In this document: positions 30,524-40,015 of the stretch, in pieces | How the letters are laid out: each line of letters starts with the position of its first letter | Position numbering within the stretch: the first letter of the stretch is position 1 | Assembly: GCA_003116975.1 (NCBI GenBank) | Contig: BGKB01000044.1 | Span: 694,940-758,939, forward strand | Length of the DNA stretch: 64,000 nt | Source of the DNA: Aurantiochytrium sp. KH105 | Taxonomy: Eukaryota > Sar > Bigyra > Thraustochytrida > Thraustochytriidae | Direction: 5' to 3' | Notes under the pieces: model-generated | Databases searched by the model: none | What the model was told of the DNA's origin: nothing | What the model saw: only the letters and a program-made list of their open reading frames with translations | Made by a program: the position numbers and the translations under genes

Positions 30524-30557
30524 ATTCTCCAAGGCCACCTGCGCAAACGATCCGACA

Positions 30558-33500
30558 ATGATCGAGGGGCCCGAAAGCGATGACGAAGCGACGCACCAAG
30601 GCGTGGCTGAAGTAAGGAAGCCGCAGCCAGCCAAGAGTACGCACCAAGGCATCGCCGAAAAAACGCAACCGCGGCCAGCCAAAGGTACCCGGAAGGTGCC
30701 GCTGCTCGTAGCGATCACCGTGGCGTACCCGTACGTCGTGCTTCTGGGCGCCCTCGCCGTTGCCGCCACCGCCACCACGCTCTCGTTGTCGTACTTTGAC
30801 CTCTCTAATCCGCTCGTGGGTCTGCGTATCCGCGACGATGTAACAGCAGAGAGGGCTGATGCGTGGTACGAGTCTCTGTTTGTCTTGCGGCCAGAGAGCG
30901 GCGACGACAATAACGTCCGCCAGACGCAGCAGTCTGTCGAATACAACTCCCTCACGATCTTGTACATGGCACCAGGCGCAGCCACGCAAGAGCACCCTTC
31001 CGGCAACGTCTTCACTGTCGAGAACATACAGAAAATGGCGGCTCTGGAGGATACTCTTTTGCAGGTTCCCGACTACGCATCGTATTGTCAGATCAACGAC
31101 ATTGGAGGCTGTGCGACCGTGCTTAGTCCCGTCCAGTACTTGCGAAACGCCACCACGCAAGACGAGATTGACCAAGGCCTTCTCGCAATGTGGGCAGACC
31201 GCGAGGCAGACAAAGACGCCACATTGTTCCACTTTTGCAAAGACTTTGACAACGTTACTCACCTTGATTGCCCCATGACTCGCAGTAAAATTCGATTTGG
31301 TCTGCCGCTCCAAGGCTTTCTCAACGCAGATGACCGCACAGAAGAGCAAGGCTCATTGCTCGAGGAGTGGTTCTGGGATCGTAACGGAGTCGATGAGTCG
31401 GGTTCCATGTTCGGATTGCTCTCGAAGGCAAGACAAGGATACCTCGACGACCCCGTAGGTGCGCTCGTCATTACGTTCGATCAACAAAATGCATTTGACA
31501 GAGAGACCATCGTGATTCTGGGCAGCGATGCTCTCTTTGTCGGATACTCCGTGGTGGCTGTAGTCGTGGTCATGTCAATCCACATGAATTCGCTCTTCTT
31601 GGGAGTCTTTGGTACCATCCAAGTGCTACTCAGCTTCCCCACGTGCTTCTTCATCTACCGGGTCATCTTCGGCATCGAGCTTTTTGGAGGGCTTTCCATC
31701 ATTTCCATATACCTACTTTTGGGCATCGCCACAGACGATATTTTCCTCTGCGCAGACGCACTTCGTCAGGCCAAGTCCATGCTGCATGGACCAGGCTGGA
31801 CGCTCGAGAAACGTGCCGCCTGGGCCTTTCATCGGGCTTTCTATACCATGGCAACAACCACAACAACCACCACGGTCGCTTTTATTACTCTCACAAGCTC
31901 TACGATTCCAGTGATTCGGTACTTTGGCATCTGGACAGCCCTTCTCTTCGTCACAAACTTGGCTCTGGTCTGCACGCTCTTTTTGGCACTCATCGTTATA
32001 CGCGAGACACTCTGCTCAGAGTGCTCATCTCGCTGTGCACGGGCAGACAAAGAGCAAAGCGCGCCCATCGACCACGAATTGGGGATAAAGAAGGCCATCA
32101 GCAGCGAAGCAGCATCGATGCCGCCCACGCGAGTCGAGTCATTTTTCCGTGACATTTTCGGTGCCAAGCTCATCTTGCGCACAGGTGGCCGCGCAATCAT
32201 CTTTGCTGGTTTTGGAGCGTTCTCACTTATCGCGCTTGATTCTGCGACGCAAGTTAGACTCGCATCAAAATCGCTCGTTTTCTGGCCCGACGATCACTAC
32301 TTTGGTCTCATCATTAATAACGATGGCCCTGAGAGCTTTAAAAAGACCGACGAGAGTTCCTTCATGATCAAGACCGTCTGGGGTCTCGCTGACTCGCCAA
32401 TCGACCGAGCAGGAACAAAAGAAACGTTGTACATCGACTTTGGTGTTCCCGTATTTGATGATGCGTTCGATCTTGCAAGCGAAGACGCCCAAATCTTCCT
32501 TCGGGACATGTGCGCAGACACCCTTACCTCAGAACCAGCGTCTCTGTACCTTGAGACAGAATTGCTCGAGGAAGATCGGGCCCGATGCTTCATGCTCGCG
32601 TTTGCAAATTGGCGCGAAGCACGCGGCGAAGCTTTTCCAGTACCCAACGCCGGAGTCTCACACCTCGACTTAAGCATCGAAGTCGCAGGAGGCATCAACA
32701 TTCCAGCGCGTGCACAAAACGAGACTCTTGCAGAGCTCTTGGTCGAGTTTCTCCGACGCCCCGAGTTTGGCAAAGAGCTCTACCAAGATGTGGGTTTCGA
32801 GCGACTTTCCAACGGGAACCTTCGCGTCCGCTTTGCCGTCCAGGAGTTCGCACTGACTGCCACAGACAGCGACTCGTTTGAGCGGCGTACTGGCGTCACG
32901 AACGTCTGGAGTAGCTATATGGATCAAGTGGTTAACGATCAGCCCAACAGTCTCTCTCACGGCGCCTACGCGACAGAATTAAGTTACTTCGTGTGGCAAA
33001 AGATGCAATGGCTTTTTTTGGAAAATGTCATCATAAGCCTAAGTGCTACTGTCGCAGTAACGTTGATCATTGCCACAATAGCATGCAGAAATTGGATACT
33101 CGCTACGCTGGCCACCGCCAACGTGCTTCTCGTGGTTCTGGTTGTCCTCGCCTCAGTCGTGTGGTACGGCCTCGAGCTTGGGTCCATTGAGAGCGTCGTT
33201 GTAAGTCTGAGTTTTGGCATTTCCATTGACTTTAGTCTGCACTTTGCTGTGGCGTATAGCGACGCGTACTTTGACCGGAACTTGCTGTTGCGAAAGGAGC
33301 GTGTCGAACATGCGCTACTGACGCTGGGGACATCCATCACATTTGGCGCCCTGTCCACTTTGGTTGCGACCTCCATGCTGCTTCTCGCCACCATCACCTT
33401 CTTCAGCATCTTTGCCAAGATCCTCTGTGTTGCAGTTGCGACAGCGTATCTGTACGCCATCTTTTTGCTCCCCGCGACCCTTGCAACCTTTGGCCCAGAA

Positions 33501-34874
33501 GGCACGAAGGGCTTTGTATGCGTCCCGGGCGCGCTGGCAAAAGAACCAGATTCGCGCGTGGACCATGCACGCTCGGAAAGCATGGAAACGCGTAGCCCTG
33601 CCCATGTGCGCAAGTGGGCCGCAGCGTACGCAGTGTTCTCTGCCATCCTGGTGGCAGTCTTTGTGGGCGCCAATGCCGTACGAACCGCCCAAATGAAAGA
33701 TGAGGAGGACAATAATTCCGTGACCACATATGACGACACGTACAGCATGCCGGCGTTTTCAGATCTCGAGATTGGCGCCTGGACAGAGATGCGTCCAGGC
33801 AACTCGTCTGTCTGTGCGCGAGGGACCCCTTTTGCCTTTTTCATCAAGCGCGGTGAGCCAGACCAGCCCATGATCATCGAGTTCGAAGGCGGCGGCGCGT
33901 GCTGGAGCACCTCGACCTGTCAGGCTGCCTCGAGTACGTTTGCAGACACGATTGATTTCACACGTGCTGCCTTTCAGCGCATCACGGCCGGTTCTGACGT
34001 TCCTTCGGGCTTGGCCGACCCTAATGGCCCATATGCCAACTTTACGCATGTCTACATTCCGTATTGCACTGCGGACCTGCACGCGGGGAACAGCGTGGTC
34101 AACTACACGAGCGCCTTGCGCATTCAACATCGAGGCAGTGTCAACGTTGAGTACGTTCTCAAGTACGTTGAAGACGAGGTCCCTGCGCCGCCGCGGGCGC
34201 TCATTACGGGATGCTCGGCGGGTAGCTACGGGAGCTTTTGGCATGCGCCTCGTATCATCAAGATGTTTGCTGCAATGGGGGCTGGCACGGAAGTGATGCA
34301 GATGGGCGACTCGGGCATGGGTGTCATCACGGACGAATTTCTGGCCGAGTCCTTTCCGACCTGGAAAGTCACCGATGGCGGGGCCTTTGACTTTGACATC
34401 GTTCCCAGTGGAACTTCGACAGATCCCTTGGACCTCACAAACCTAACCATGGGTGTACTGTATCAATGGGCAGCAGAAGCGTTTCCCGACGCAGTCTTTT
34501 CTCAGTATTCGTCGGCGTATGACTGGAACCAGGCGTTCTTTCTGCTCGTACAAAAGGTTGGCTCGTCGACTGACCCTGTTGCTGCAGACAAGCTCACATG
34601 GAACGCAGAAATGCGCACCATGTATGACTCTATTTCCTCGAGTCGGCCTTCGAACCTCGTCAACATTGTTGGGCCGGGAGATCACCACTGTGTTGTGCCA
34701 TTTTCGCGATACTACACGATGGACTCTGGCAATGGTACGCCTTTGTTCCAGGTTATTCACGACATGTTCATCAATGGCGCGAGCCCTGTGGAGATTGACT
34801 GTCGCGACAACGGCTCATGCGCACAATCTGCGGACTTGCGCGATGAGTTCACATTGTTGATCCCAAGTGAGTAG
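30558..34874 (+). CDS. RND (Dispatched/Patched-like) transporter fused to Notum/pectin-acetylesterase-like hydrolase, copy 2
   Basis: The 1438-aa tandem paralogue of the gene at 22293 has the same thirteen-helix transporter plus C-terminal hydrolase layout and the same GIATDD, GISID, EGGGACW, GCSAGSYGS, GDSGMG and GDHHC motifs. About 30 residues differ over the whole length. Differences cluster in the N-terminal tail, around the first loop (QINDIGGC), in TM5 and in TM8 (SLSATVAVTL against SISASVAATL), while long stretches are identical. The N-terminal tail has a 16-residue internal duplication absent from copy 1. The leader contains the 37-bp minisatellite. Both copies look functional, as no catalytic or transport residue is lost. 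Near-identity implies either recent duplication or ongoing gene conversion. Confidence 0.9.
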   Translation: MIEGPESDDEATHQGVAEVRKPQPAKSTHQGIAEKTQPRPAKGTRKVPLLVAITVAYPYVVLLGALAVAATATTLSLSYFDLSNPLVGLRIRDDVTAERADAWYESLFVLRPESGDDNNVRQTQQSVEYNSLTILYMAPGAATQEHPSGNVFTVENIQKMAALEDTLLQVPDYASYCQINDIGGCATVLSPVQYLRNATTQDEIDQGLLAMWADREADKDATLFHFCKDFDNVTHLDCPMTRSKIRFGLPLQGFLNADDRTEEQGSLLEEWFWDRNGVDESGSMFGLLSKARQGYLDDPVGALVITFDQQNAFDRETIVILGSDALFVGYSVVAVVVVMSIHMNSLFLGVFGTIQVLLSFPTCFFIYRVIFGIELFGGLSIISIYLLLGIATDDIFLCADALRQAKSMLHGPGWTLEKRAAWAFHRAFYTMATTTTTTTVAFITLTSSTIPVIRYFGIWTALLFVTNLALVCTLFLALIVIRETLCSECSSRCARADKEQSAPIDHELGIKKAISSEAASMPPTRVESFFRDIFGAKLILRTGGRAIIFAGFGAFSLIALDSATQVRLASKSLVFWPDDHYFGLIINNDGPESFKKTDESSFMIKTVWGLADSPIDRAGTKETLYIDFGVPVFDDAFDLASEDAQIFLRDMCADTLTSEPASLYLETELLEEDRARCFMLAFANWREARGEAFPVPNAGVSHLDLSIEVAGGINIPARAQNETLAELLVEFLRRPEFGKELYQDVGFERLSNGNLRVRFAVQEFALTATDSDSFERRTGVTNVWSSYMDQVVNDQPNSLSHGAYATELSYFVWQKMQWLFLENVIISLSATVAVTLIIATIACRNWILATLATANVLLVVLVVLASVVWYGLELGSIESVVVSLSFGISIDFSLHFAVAYSDAYFDRNLLLRKERVEHALLTLGTSITFGALSTLVATSMLLLATITFFSIFAKILCVAVATAYLYAIFLLPATLATFGPEGTKGFVCVPGALAKEPDSRVDHARSESMETRSPAHVRKWAAAYAVFSAILVAVFVGANAVRTAQMKDEEDNNSVTTYDDTYSMPAFSDLEIGAWTEMRPGNSSVCARGTPFAFFIKRGEPDQPMIIEFEGGGACWSTSTCQAASSTFADTIDFTRAAFQRITAGSDVPSGLADPNGPYANFTHVYIPYCTADLHAGNSVVNYTSALRIQHRGSVNVEYVLKYVEDEVPAPPRALITGCSAGSYGSFWHAPRIIKMFAAMGAGTEVMQMGDSGMGVITDEFLAESFPTWKVTDGGAFDFDIVPSGTSTDPLDLTNLTMGVLYQWAAEAFPDAVFSQYSSAYDWNQAFFLLVQKVGSSTDPVAADKLTWNAEMRTMYDSISSSRPSNLVNIVGPGDHHCVVPFSRYYTMDSGNGTPLFQVIHDMFINGASPVEIDCRDNGSCAQSADLRDEFTLLIPSE

Positions 34875-35351
34875 GCTATTTGCGTAGTAAACAGCAAAGT
34901 AACGAAAGAGTCCAGGACGCGTCTTTTCAAGTCACGAGTACAGATCGTTCGCGCATGTCTGACAGGCTAGCTGTTTCTCAGTCACTGTGACTTGGATATA
35001 TTGGTATGAAGCCATCGCTATTCTGGCTCGATACGCGCTGTCGCTCCCTCACGAGAGTCGGAAAAGATATCGCTCATCATTGTGCAGTCTGTCTGGACTA
35101 CTTTCTTGGACGGCACTCGACCTAGTAGCAGCGATGAACGAGGCGGGTTGCGCGGAAGGCAGATGCAAGAGCCGCTTCATTTCAGAGAAGACGGCTTTTC
35201 TCGTTTGGCACCGGGAGCTCCCTCACATCAAAGATCCTATGCTACATCAAAGAAAAGGTAGCATAGCTCAGCAAGATGCCAGCTCGTGCGTTCGCAAGTT
35301 CTCGACTTTGCTTGTGCATCATGATGATGGTTTCTTCTCAAGAACGATTCA
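34875..35351. repeat. 3' flank of copy 2, duplicate of 26565-27030
   Basis: Nearly identical to the flank of copy 1 until GAACGATTCAA, after which unrelated sequence follows. It marks the right edge of the tandem duplication, whose unit is about 8.3 kb start to start. Confidence 0.85.
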
Positions 35352-36528
35352 ATACCCTGCGGGGCTAAAGCACCCGCGATCTGAAGTGCGTTTTTTCCGA
35401 TGGAATTGTCTTATTGGTTATATTCGTAGCCGGCGGAGCCGGTCTTGACGAAGGATGACTTATAGAAGAAGGAGACTTGGGAGTAGATTGAGCAGATTTG
35501 GCGGNTGTCTTAGGCTTTCGCGCTGTGGTATGTAGGCTCCACCAATTTGCTACCGCTGAGGTATGCGCGCCCCGCACTATTCTCAGCACTGGTTCACACG
35601 GCAAAAAATGCATTTGCGAGGGAAAATTCTTCACTTGCAACAAGTCGAGCTCCACTTACTACACTTGCAAGCGTTGCAGACTCACTTGCCGACTAGCCAT
35701 CCTCTTCACTCACAGTCAGCCTCTAGCAGCGCAGCTAGAAGGCAAAACAACAAGTCCAAGGATTCTGCACTTGCGATGGGCGGTTCTGCACTTGCAAATG
35801 CGTCAAGCAGCACTTGCAATCCGGGTGTTGTGCCAATGCCCCGCTCAAGGGGCTGAGAGTGAGGCCGGCTGGTCACTGCTGCAATGACTGGATGCAAGTA
35901 GAGCAGATGACTGGCTGCCACTTGCAAGCCGAATTGCTCGACTTGCTGAATAGGCACTTGGAAGAAAAAAACAGCCCTATTTGACAAGCGATTGAACGGC
36001 GGGGTTCGTGGAGCCGCGACCGTGCGGAAGACGCCGCAAATTGGCCAAATTTTTGCGCAAGTTTGCCCCCCGAGTAATAAATCAGTGCTGAAAACGCACT
36101 TCAGAAAGCATTCCACAGAAGCGAGCAAGTCCTTTGCAAAAAGTAAAAAATGCATGCATGGCATGCCCATTCCCCTACGCAGCCATCGCTTCCGCTTTCT
36201 TCGTCTTCCAGCCTGGTTGGAAGGATCACTACCGACTTCGTTTCGACTCGAGTGGATCAAGCAGAAAAGCCTCTTTCTTCCAAAAGAAAAGGAACCGAAC
36301 CGGAACGGTACGGGAACTAGAAGAGATCGATCGTTCTACGGAGTCTCTGGCCGTCATGCGGCTGGAGCTGCAGCTAGCTGGCTGGCTGCTGCAAAATCGT
36401 ATTGTCGAGAAAAAAGATTGGGTGCTTACTGTTCGCCACGCTTACCAAGTCTCCATTGATTCTGAAGCGGATTGACGGAGAGAGGTACAGAGGCAGTTAT
36501 TTCTGGCGGTGGCTTGCAATACCCTGCC
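35352..36528. other. Gene-free region with a cluster of CACTTGCA motifs
   Basis: Exact CACTTGCA occurs at 35632, 35662, 35789, 35811 and 35919, with one-base variants at 35683 and 35768. An ambiguous base (N) lies at 35505. Open frames on both strands show no family features. AAGCATTCCACAG with AGCGAG near 36108-36126 resembles 27029-27046 downstream of copy 1. The promoter of the RNA repair gene should lie at the right end. Confidence 0.55.
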
Positions 36529-39500
36529 ATGTTGGAGATTGCTATGAATCGTGGCACTGTGACCCTCACAGGGTCCTTTGTTGAACATGCAGTTGCGCGC
36601 TTCGAGCAGCAGGTTCCGGAGTCCGCGCGAAGACTCTATCAGAGCAAACGCGGTGACGATGTCGTGCAGCACCATGTCACGCTTTTGACGCCAAGCGAAG
36701 TAAAGACGCTCGGTAAGGACCCTGAAGTCTTCTCAGCGGCATTCGCTGCGCTGCAAGAGGCCACGGCAGGCCCTTTGGTTGCACTAGGGCTTGGCCGCGC
36801 TGGAAGAGACTCGATGTGCTGGTTTGTGATTGTGAGTTGCCCTGGTGTACAGCGCGTGCGACGCCAATTTGGCCTCGAAACCAAGGATTTACACATTACG
36901 CTAGGATTCACCTCGCATGATCTGCACGAGGTTGACAAGGACGCCACGACGGTCATGAGACCACAACGTGAATCGCTTTCTCCTGCAGAAATCGAAACTT
37001 TGCTGCGAGAACACTCGAACGAGAATCTCGCCATGTGCGACTTTATTGTTCAAGAGACAAGCTTGCGACCCGATCTCGAAGCGCTCAGTGTTCGCGCGCT
37101 CCTCACCCGAGCAAGGTGCGCTGGAAGACAGAATAAGTTTGCCACGGCTGCTGCAGATGCATCTCAGGCCGCAGCGCTGTCTCCGGAAAACGCGCGTGCT
37201 CAGCTTACGCTTGGAGACGCTCTTGTCGCTCAGGGGAATGACGCCAAGACTGCCTTCGAGGCGTACGTGCGAGGCGCATGTCTCACAAAAATTGCCAAAA
37301 CACCCCGGCAGCGCGCACTTCGAGGCACATTGTTAACCAGAATGGCGTCAATGCGCGCTCAAGGACTGCCTCTGCCACCTCCGCCGCCCAAGTTTCCTCG
37401 CACGCAACATCTTATTGATCTTGGTGCTGCAAGTCGTGACGATCTCTTGTTTCCTGTGCACGAGCGCAGCGTATTTGTGGGAAGCGACGCGGTGATCGTT
37501 GAAGAAAAAATTGACGGCGCCAATCTCGGACTCTATGTGGACGCCGACTGGCGAATCGTAGCGCAGAACAGGGCTCACTCGGTATGCTCCGAGACAGCCC
37601 CTCAGTGGTCAAGTCTTGACCGTTGGATCGAGCCTCGCAAGGTCCGCCTTTGCGAAGCGCTCGGTCACCGCTTCGCAGTCTTTGGTGAGTGGATGTACGC
37701 CAAGCACTCGATTCACTACTCACGTCTTCCGGATCACTTTATTGCGTTTGACGTCTACGATCGGTGGATGGACCGCTTTCTCAGCGTCCGTGCTCGCGAT
37801 CGTGTTTTGGACAAGGCGGGACTCGTCCCTATTTGTCGAGTCAAGCACAAGAGCTTCTCGAGTGTTTGTACGCTTAAGCAAGACGTGTGCGCGCTCCTCG
37901 AGCAGACGCAGTCGGCGTACTACGATGGGCCTGTGGAGGGTCTGGTCATTCGTCGCGATGAGGAGGTGCTGCCGTACGAGGCTGAAACCAAGAACGAGAC
38001 GGGCAGCTTTTTGGAACGACGTGCCAAAATCGTCCGCGCCTCCTTTTCTCAGGGTATTGAGGACCATTGGACGCGCACAACACTGGTTCGCAACGGAGTC
38101 GTCCCCCAGCTAGTGTCTGCTGCGTCAATGGAAACGCAAAAGTACCCGAGCACACCGCATCTTCCCTTTAGTCCATCAGTGCACAGTGACGACTCATTGC
38201 TGCCTTCGAGCGAAGCATTCTGTGGGAAGCGCATCATCATCACTGAAAAGCTGGATGGCGGAAACTGCTGTCTTGCGCCAAACAATCTCGTCTATGCCAG
38301 AACGCACGCAAAAGAAGCTACGCACTGGTCCTTCGGCGCCGTCAAGGAACTCTATGGGCGCATGCAGGCTCAATACCCTGACTTGATTGGAGAATCAAGT
38401 CGATACGCTGGTGCTGAGCTGTACGGAGAGTGCATGGCGGCGGTTCATAGCATCGAGTACGATCAATTGACTTCGCCGTTTTATCTCTTTGCTGTTCGTC
38501 TGCACAACCTTTGGCTCGCCTGGGACGAAGTAAGAGCACTCGCAGAAGCATTGGAGATCCCAACAGTGCCGGTGGTCTTTGACGGCAAGATGGCAAATGA
38601 AGAGCAACTTCGGACGCTTCTTGAGGCGGAAGCGGCGCTCCCGAGTCGTGTCGCGAGTGATGTGACCGGGGAGGGCTTTGTCGTCCGCGTGGCCGATGCC
38701 TTTGCGACGCATGAGAAGACCTTTGAGCAGAGCATCGCCAAGTATGTACGCGCTGGTCATATTCAGACCTCGGCAAATTGGAAGAGTACCTGCTGCAAGG
38801 CAAATATTCAGTACGGCGCAAACTTTGCGGTACGAAAGGCGATCTCCTCGAATGCAGTGCAGCTGTACGTAGACTTGGATGGCGTTCTTGCAGATTTTGA
38901 CGCAGGCGTAATGCGCGTGTGCGGGCGTCCGCCGCAAGCGCTTCCAGTGGCGGCCATGTGGCGTGCCATTCACGGGGATCGTGATTTTTTCGGAACCCTC
39001 GAGTGGATGCCAGGTGCACGTGCGCTTTGGCAGGAGACCCTGGCCTCGATGCGACCGACGATTCTCTCCGGCGTGCCCATGTCGGAATCAAGATGGGCGG
39101 AACGTCAAAAGGCATCCTGGTGTACGCGTCAGTTGGGGCCGGATGTGCCGCACATTTTCTGCGCGAGCCGAGAGAAGTCGCGCTACAGTGGACCAGGGCG
39201 CGTTCTCATTGACGACCGGGAACGTGCGCGTAAGCCGTGGGAGGCTGCAGGAGGTACGTTTATCTTGTACAAAACGCCGCATCAGGTTGCCGTCGAGCTC
39301 CGGGACGTCATTGCACGACAGCAAGCTACGAGCGAGAATTTAGGCGCCCAAGGCACGGTGACGAGTGGTGCGACTGGCGCAACGGCCGCAAAGATGTCGA
39401 CGCTACGAAAGTGCAAATTTCGGCTCGTTTTACTCGTAGGTCTGCCAGGAAGCGGGAAATCTTCATTTGCAAAAGCCTTCTCGGCTCGATATCGGTGCGA

Positions 39501-39900
39501 GTACATTTCGCAGGACGAGCTTGGGTCGCGAAGGGCGTGCGAATCGTGGATCGGTCAAAAGTCGAAGCACGGCGTCACTGTCGTTCTAGATCGGTGCAAT
39601 GTAGAAAGGGCCGAGCGCAAGTACTGGATCGAGTTGGCAATGGTGCAGGCAAAACAGGTCGCCATCGTGTACTTTGCGCCTCCGGATGAGCATGGCGTTC
39701 TCGCACAAAGACTTGTGAGTCGACAGGGACATCCAACAATTCAGACTGCGAACGCGAAGAGTGCGCAGCGCATCATCGACAGTTTTGCCAAGAGGTTGGA
39801 GCCCCCAAGCACGACCACGGATCTCGTGGGTCGCGTCTTTACCATTTCAGAGTTTAATGACACAGATGCGGTTCTTGGCGCGCTTGGCGCGCCAAAGTAA
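36529..39900 (+). CDS. Multidomain RNA end-repair enzyme: 2H phosphoesterase, TPR-like, two RNA ligase modules, HAD phosphatase, polynucleotide kinase
   Basis: The 1123-aa protein starts at the first ATG; the frame extends upstream only from TTG. Residues about 1-160 carry the two H-x-T motifs of a 2H cyclic phosphodiesterase (HVT 49-51, HIT 122-124). A TPR-like helical part spans about 184-265. Ligase module A shows motif I EKIDGAN (Lys327), FGEW at 385, EGLVIR at 470 and Lys500. Module B repeats these: EKLDGGN (Lys574), YGEC (Glu634), EGFVVR at 715 and Lys738. Both are of the T4 Rnl2-like covalent nucleotidyltransferase type. An HAD domain of 5'(3')-nucleotidase type follows (DLDGVLADFD, Asp782/Asp784; LIDDR at about 894). 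The C-terminus is a P-loop kinase (GLPGSGKS 971-978; LDRCN). Together the domains could open 2',3'-cyclic phosphates, remove a phosphate, phosphorylate a 5'-OH and seal. The RNA target is unknown. Confidence 0.88.
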   Translation: MLEIAMNRGTVTLTGSFVEHAVARFEQQVPESARRLYQSKRGDDVVQHHVTLLTPSEVKTLGKDPEVFSAAFAALQEATAGPLVALGLGRAGRDSMCWFVIVSCPGVQRVRRQFGLETKDLHITLGFTSHDLHEVDKDATTVMRPQRESLSPAEIETLLREHSNENLAMCDFIVQETSLRPDLEALSVRALLTRARCAGRQNKFATAAADASQAAALSPENARAQLTLGDALVAQGNDAKTAFEAYVRGACLTKIAKTPRQRALRGTLLTRMASMRAQGLPLPPPPPKFPRTQHLIDLGAASRDDLLFPVHERSVFVGSDAVIVEEKIDGANLGLYVDADWRIVAQNRAHSVCSETAPQWSSLDRWIEPRKVRLCEALGHRFAVFGEWMYAKHSIHYSRLPDHFIAFDVYDRWMDRFLSVRARDRVLDKAGLVPICRVKHKSFSSVCTLKQDVCALLEQTQSAYYDGPVEGLVIRRDEEVLPYEAETKNETGSFLERRAKIVRASFSQGIEDHWTRTTLVRNGVVPQLVSAASMETQKYPSTPHLPFSPSVHSDDSLLPSSEAFCGKRIIITEKLDGGNCCLAPNNLVYARTHAKEATHWSFGAVKELYGRMQAQYPDLIGESSRYAGAELYGECMAAVHSIEYDQLTSPFYLFAVRLHNLWLAWDEVRALAEALEIPTVPVVFDGKMANEEQLRTLLEAEAALPSRVASDVTGEGFVVRVADAFATHEKTFEQSIAKYVRAGHIQTSANWKSTCCKANIQYGANFAVRKAISSNAVQLYVDLDGVLADFDAGVMRVCGRPPQALPVAAMWRAIHGDRDFFGTLEWMPGARALWQETLASMRPTILSGVPMSESRWAERQKASWCTRQLGPDVPHIFCASREKSRYSGPGRVLIDDRERARKPWEAAGGTFILYKTPHQVAVELRDVIARQQATSENLGAQGTVTSGATGATAAKMSTLRKCKFRLVLLVGLPGSGKSSFAKAFSARYRCEYISQDELGSRRACESWIGQKSKHGVTVVLDRCNVERAERKYWIELAMVQAKQVAIVYFAPPDEHGVLAQRLVSRQGHPTIQTANAKSAQRIIDSFAKRLEPPSTTTDLVGRVFTISEFNDTDAVLGALGAPK

Positions 39901-40015
39901 GCATTTGGCTTGTTTCGTGTACGGATCATTTTCCATTTTCGAGTTTTTTTATTATTCTTGATTTTGGCTGGTTTTTTGTTTTGGCCGATGTTGAAATGAA
40001 AAAGTAATCGTTTTT

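Larger units (their letters stand above)
26565..30557. repeat. Array of about 0.9-kb truncated 5' modules between the two full genes
   Basis: Homologous start positions lie at 27635, 28523, 29418 and 30558, so the period is about 0.9 kb once the 37-bp minisatellite is subtracted. Each unit holds leader, start region, TM1 region, a shared alternative tail, and a long GC-rich filler. The fillers of C and D (about 28860-29110 and 29780-30070) are the most alike, differing by scattered substitutions and an insertion, so these two look most recent. Confidence 0.8.

Noticed and set aside
26565-30557. Module array as a mobile element
   Set aside because: No terminal repeats, target-site duplication, transposase or reverse transcriptase was seen. 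The units are pieces of the neighbouring host gene.
35706-36260. 184-codon minus-strand frame before the RNA repair gene
   Set aside because: There is no recognisable fold or motif, and it spans the CACTTGCA cluster and low-complexity stretches.
36472-36528. 19-codon N-terminal extension of the RNA repair enzyme
   Set aside because: It opens with TTG; the first ATG is at 36529 in an acceptable context.
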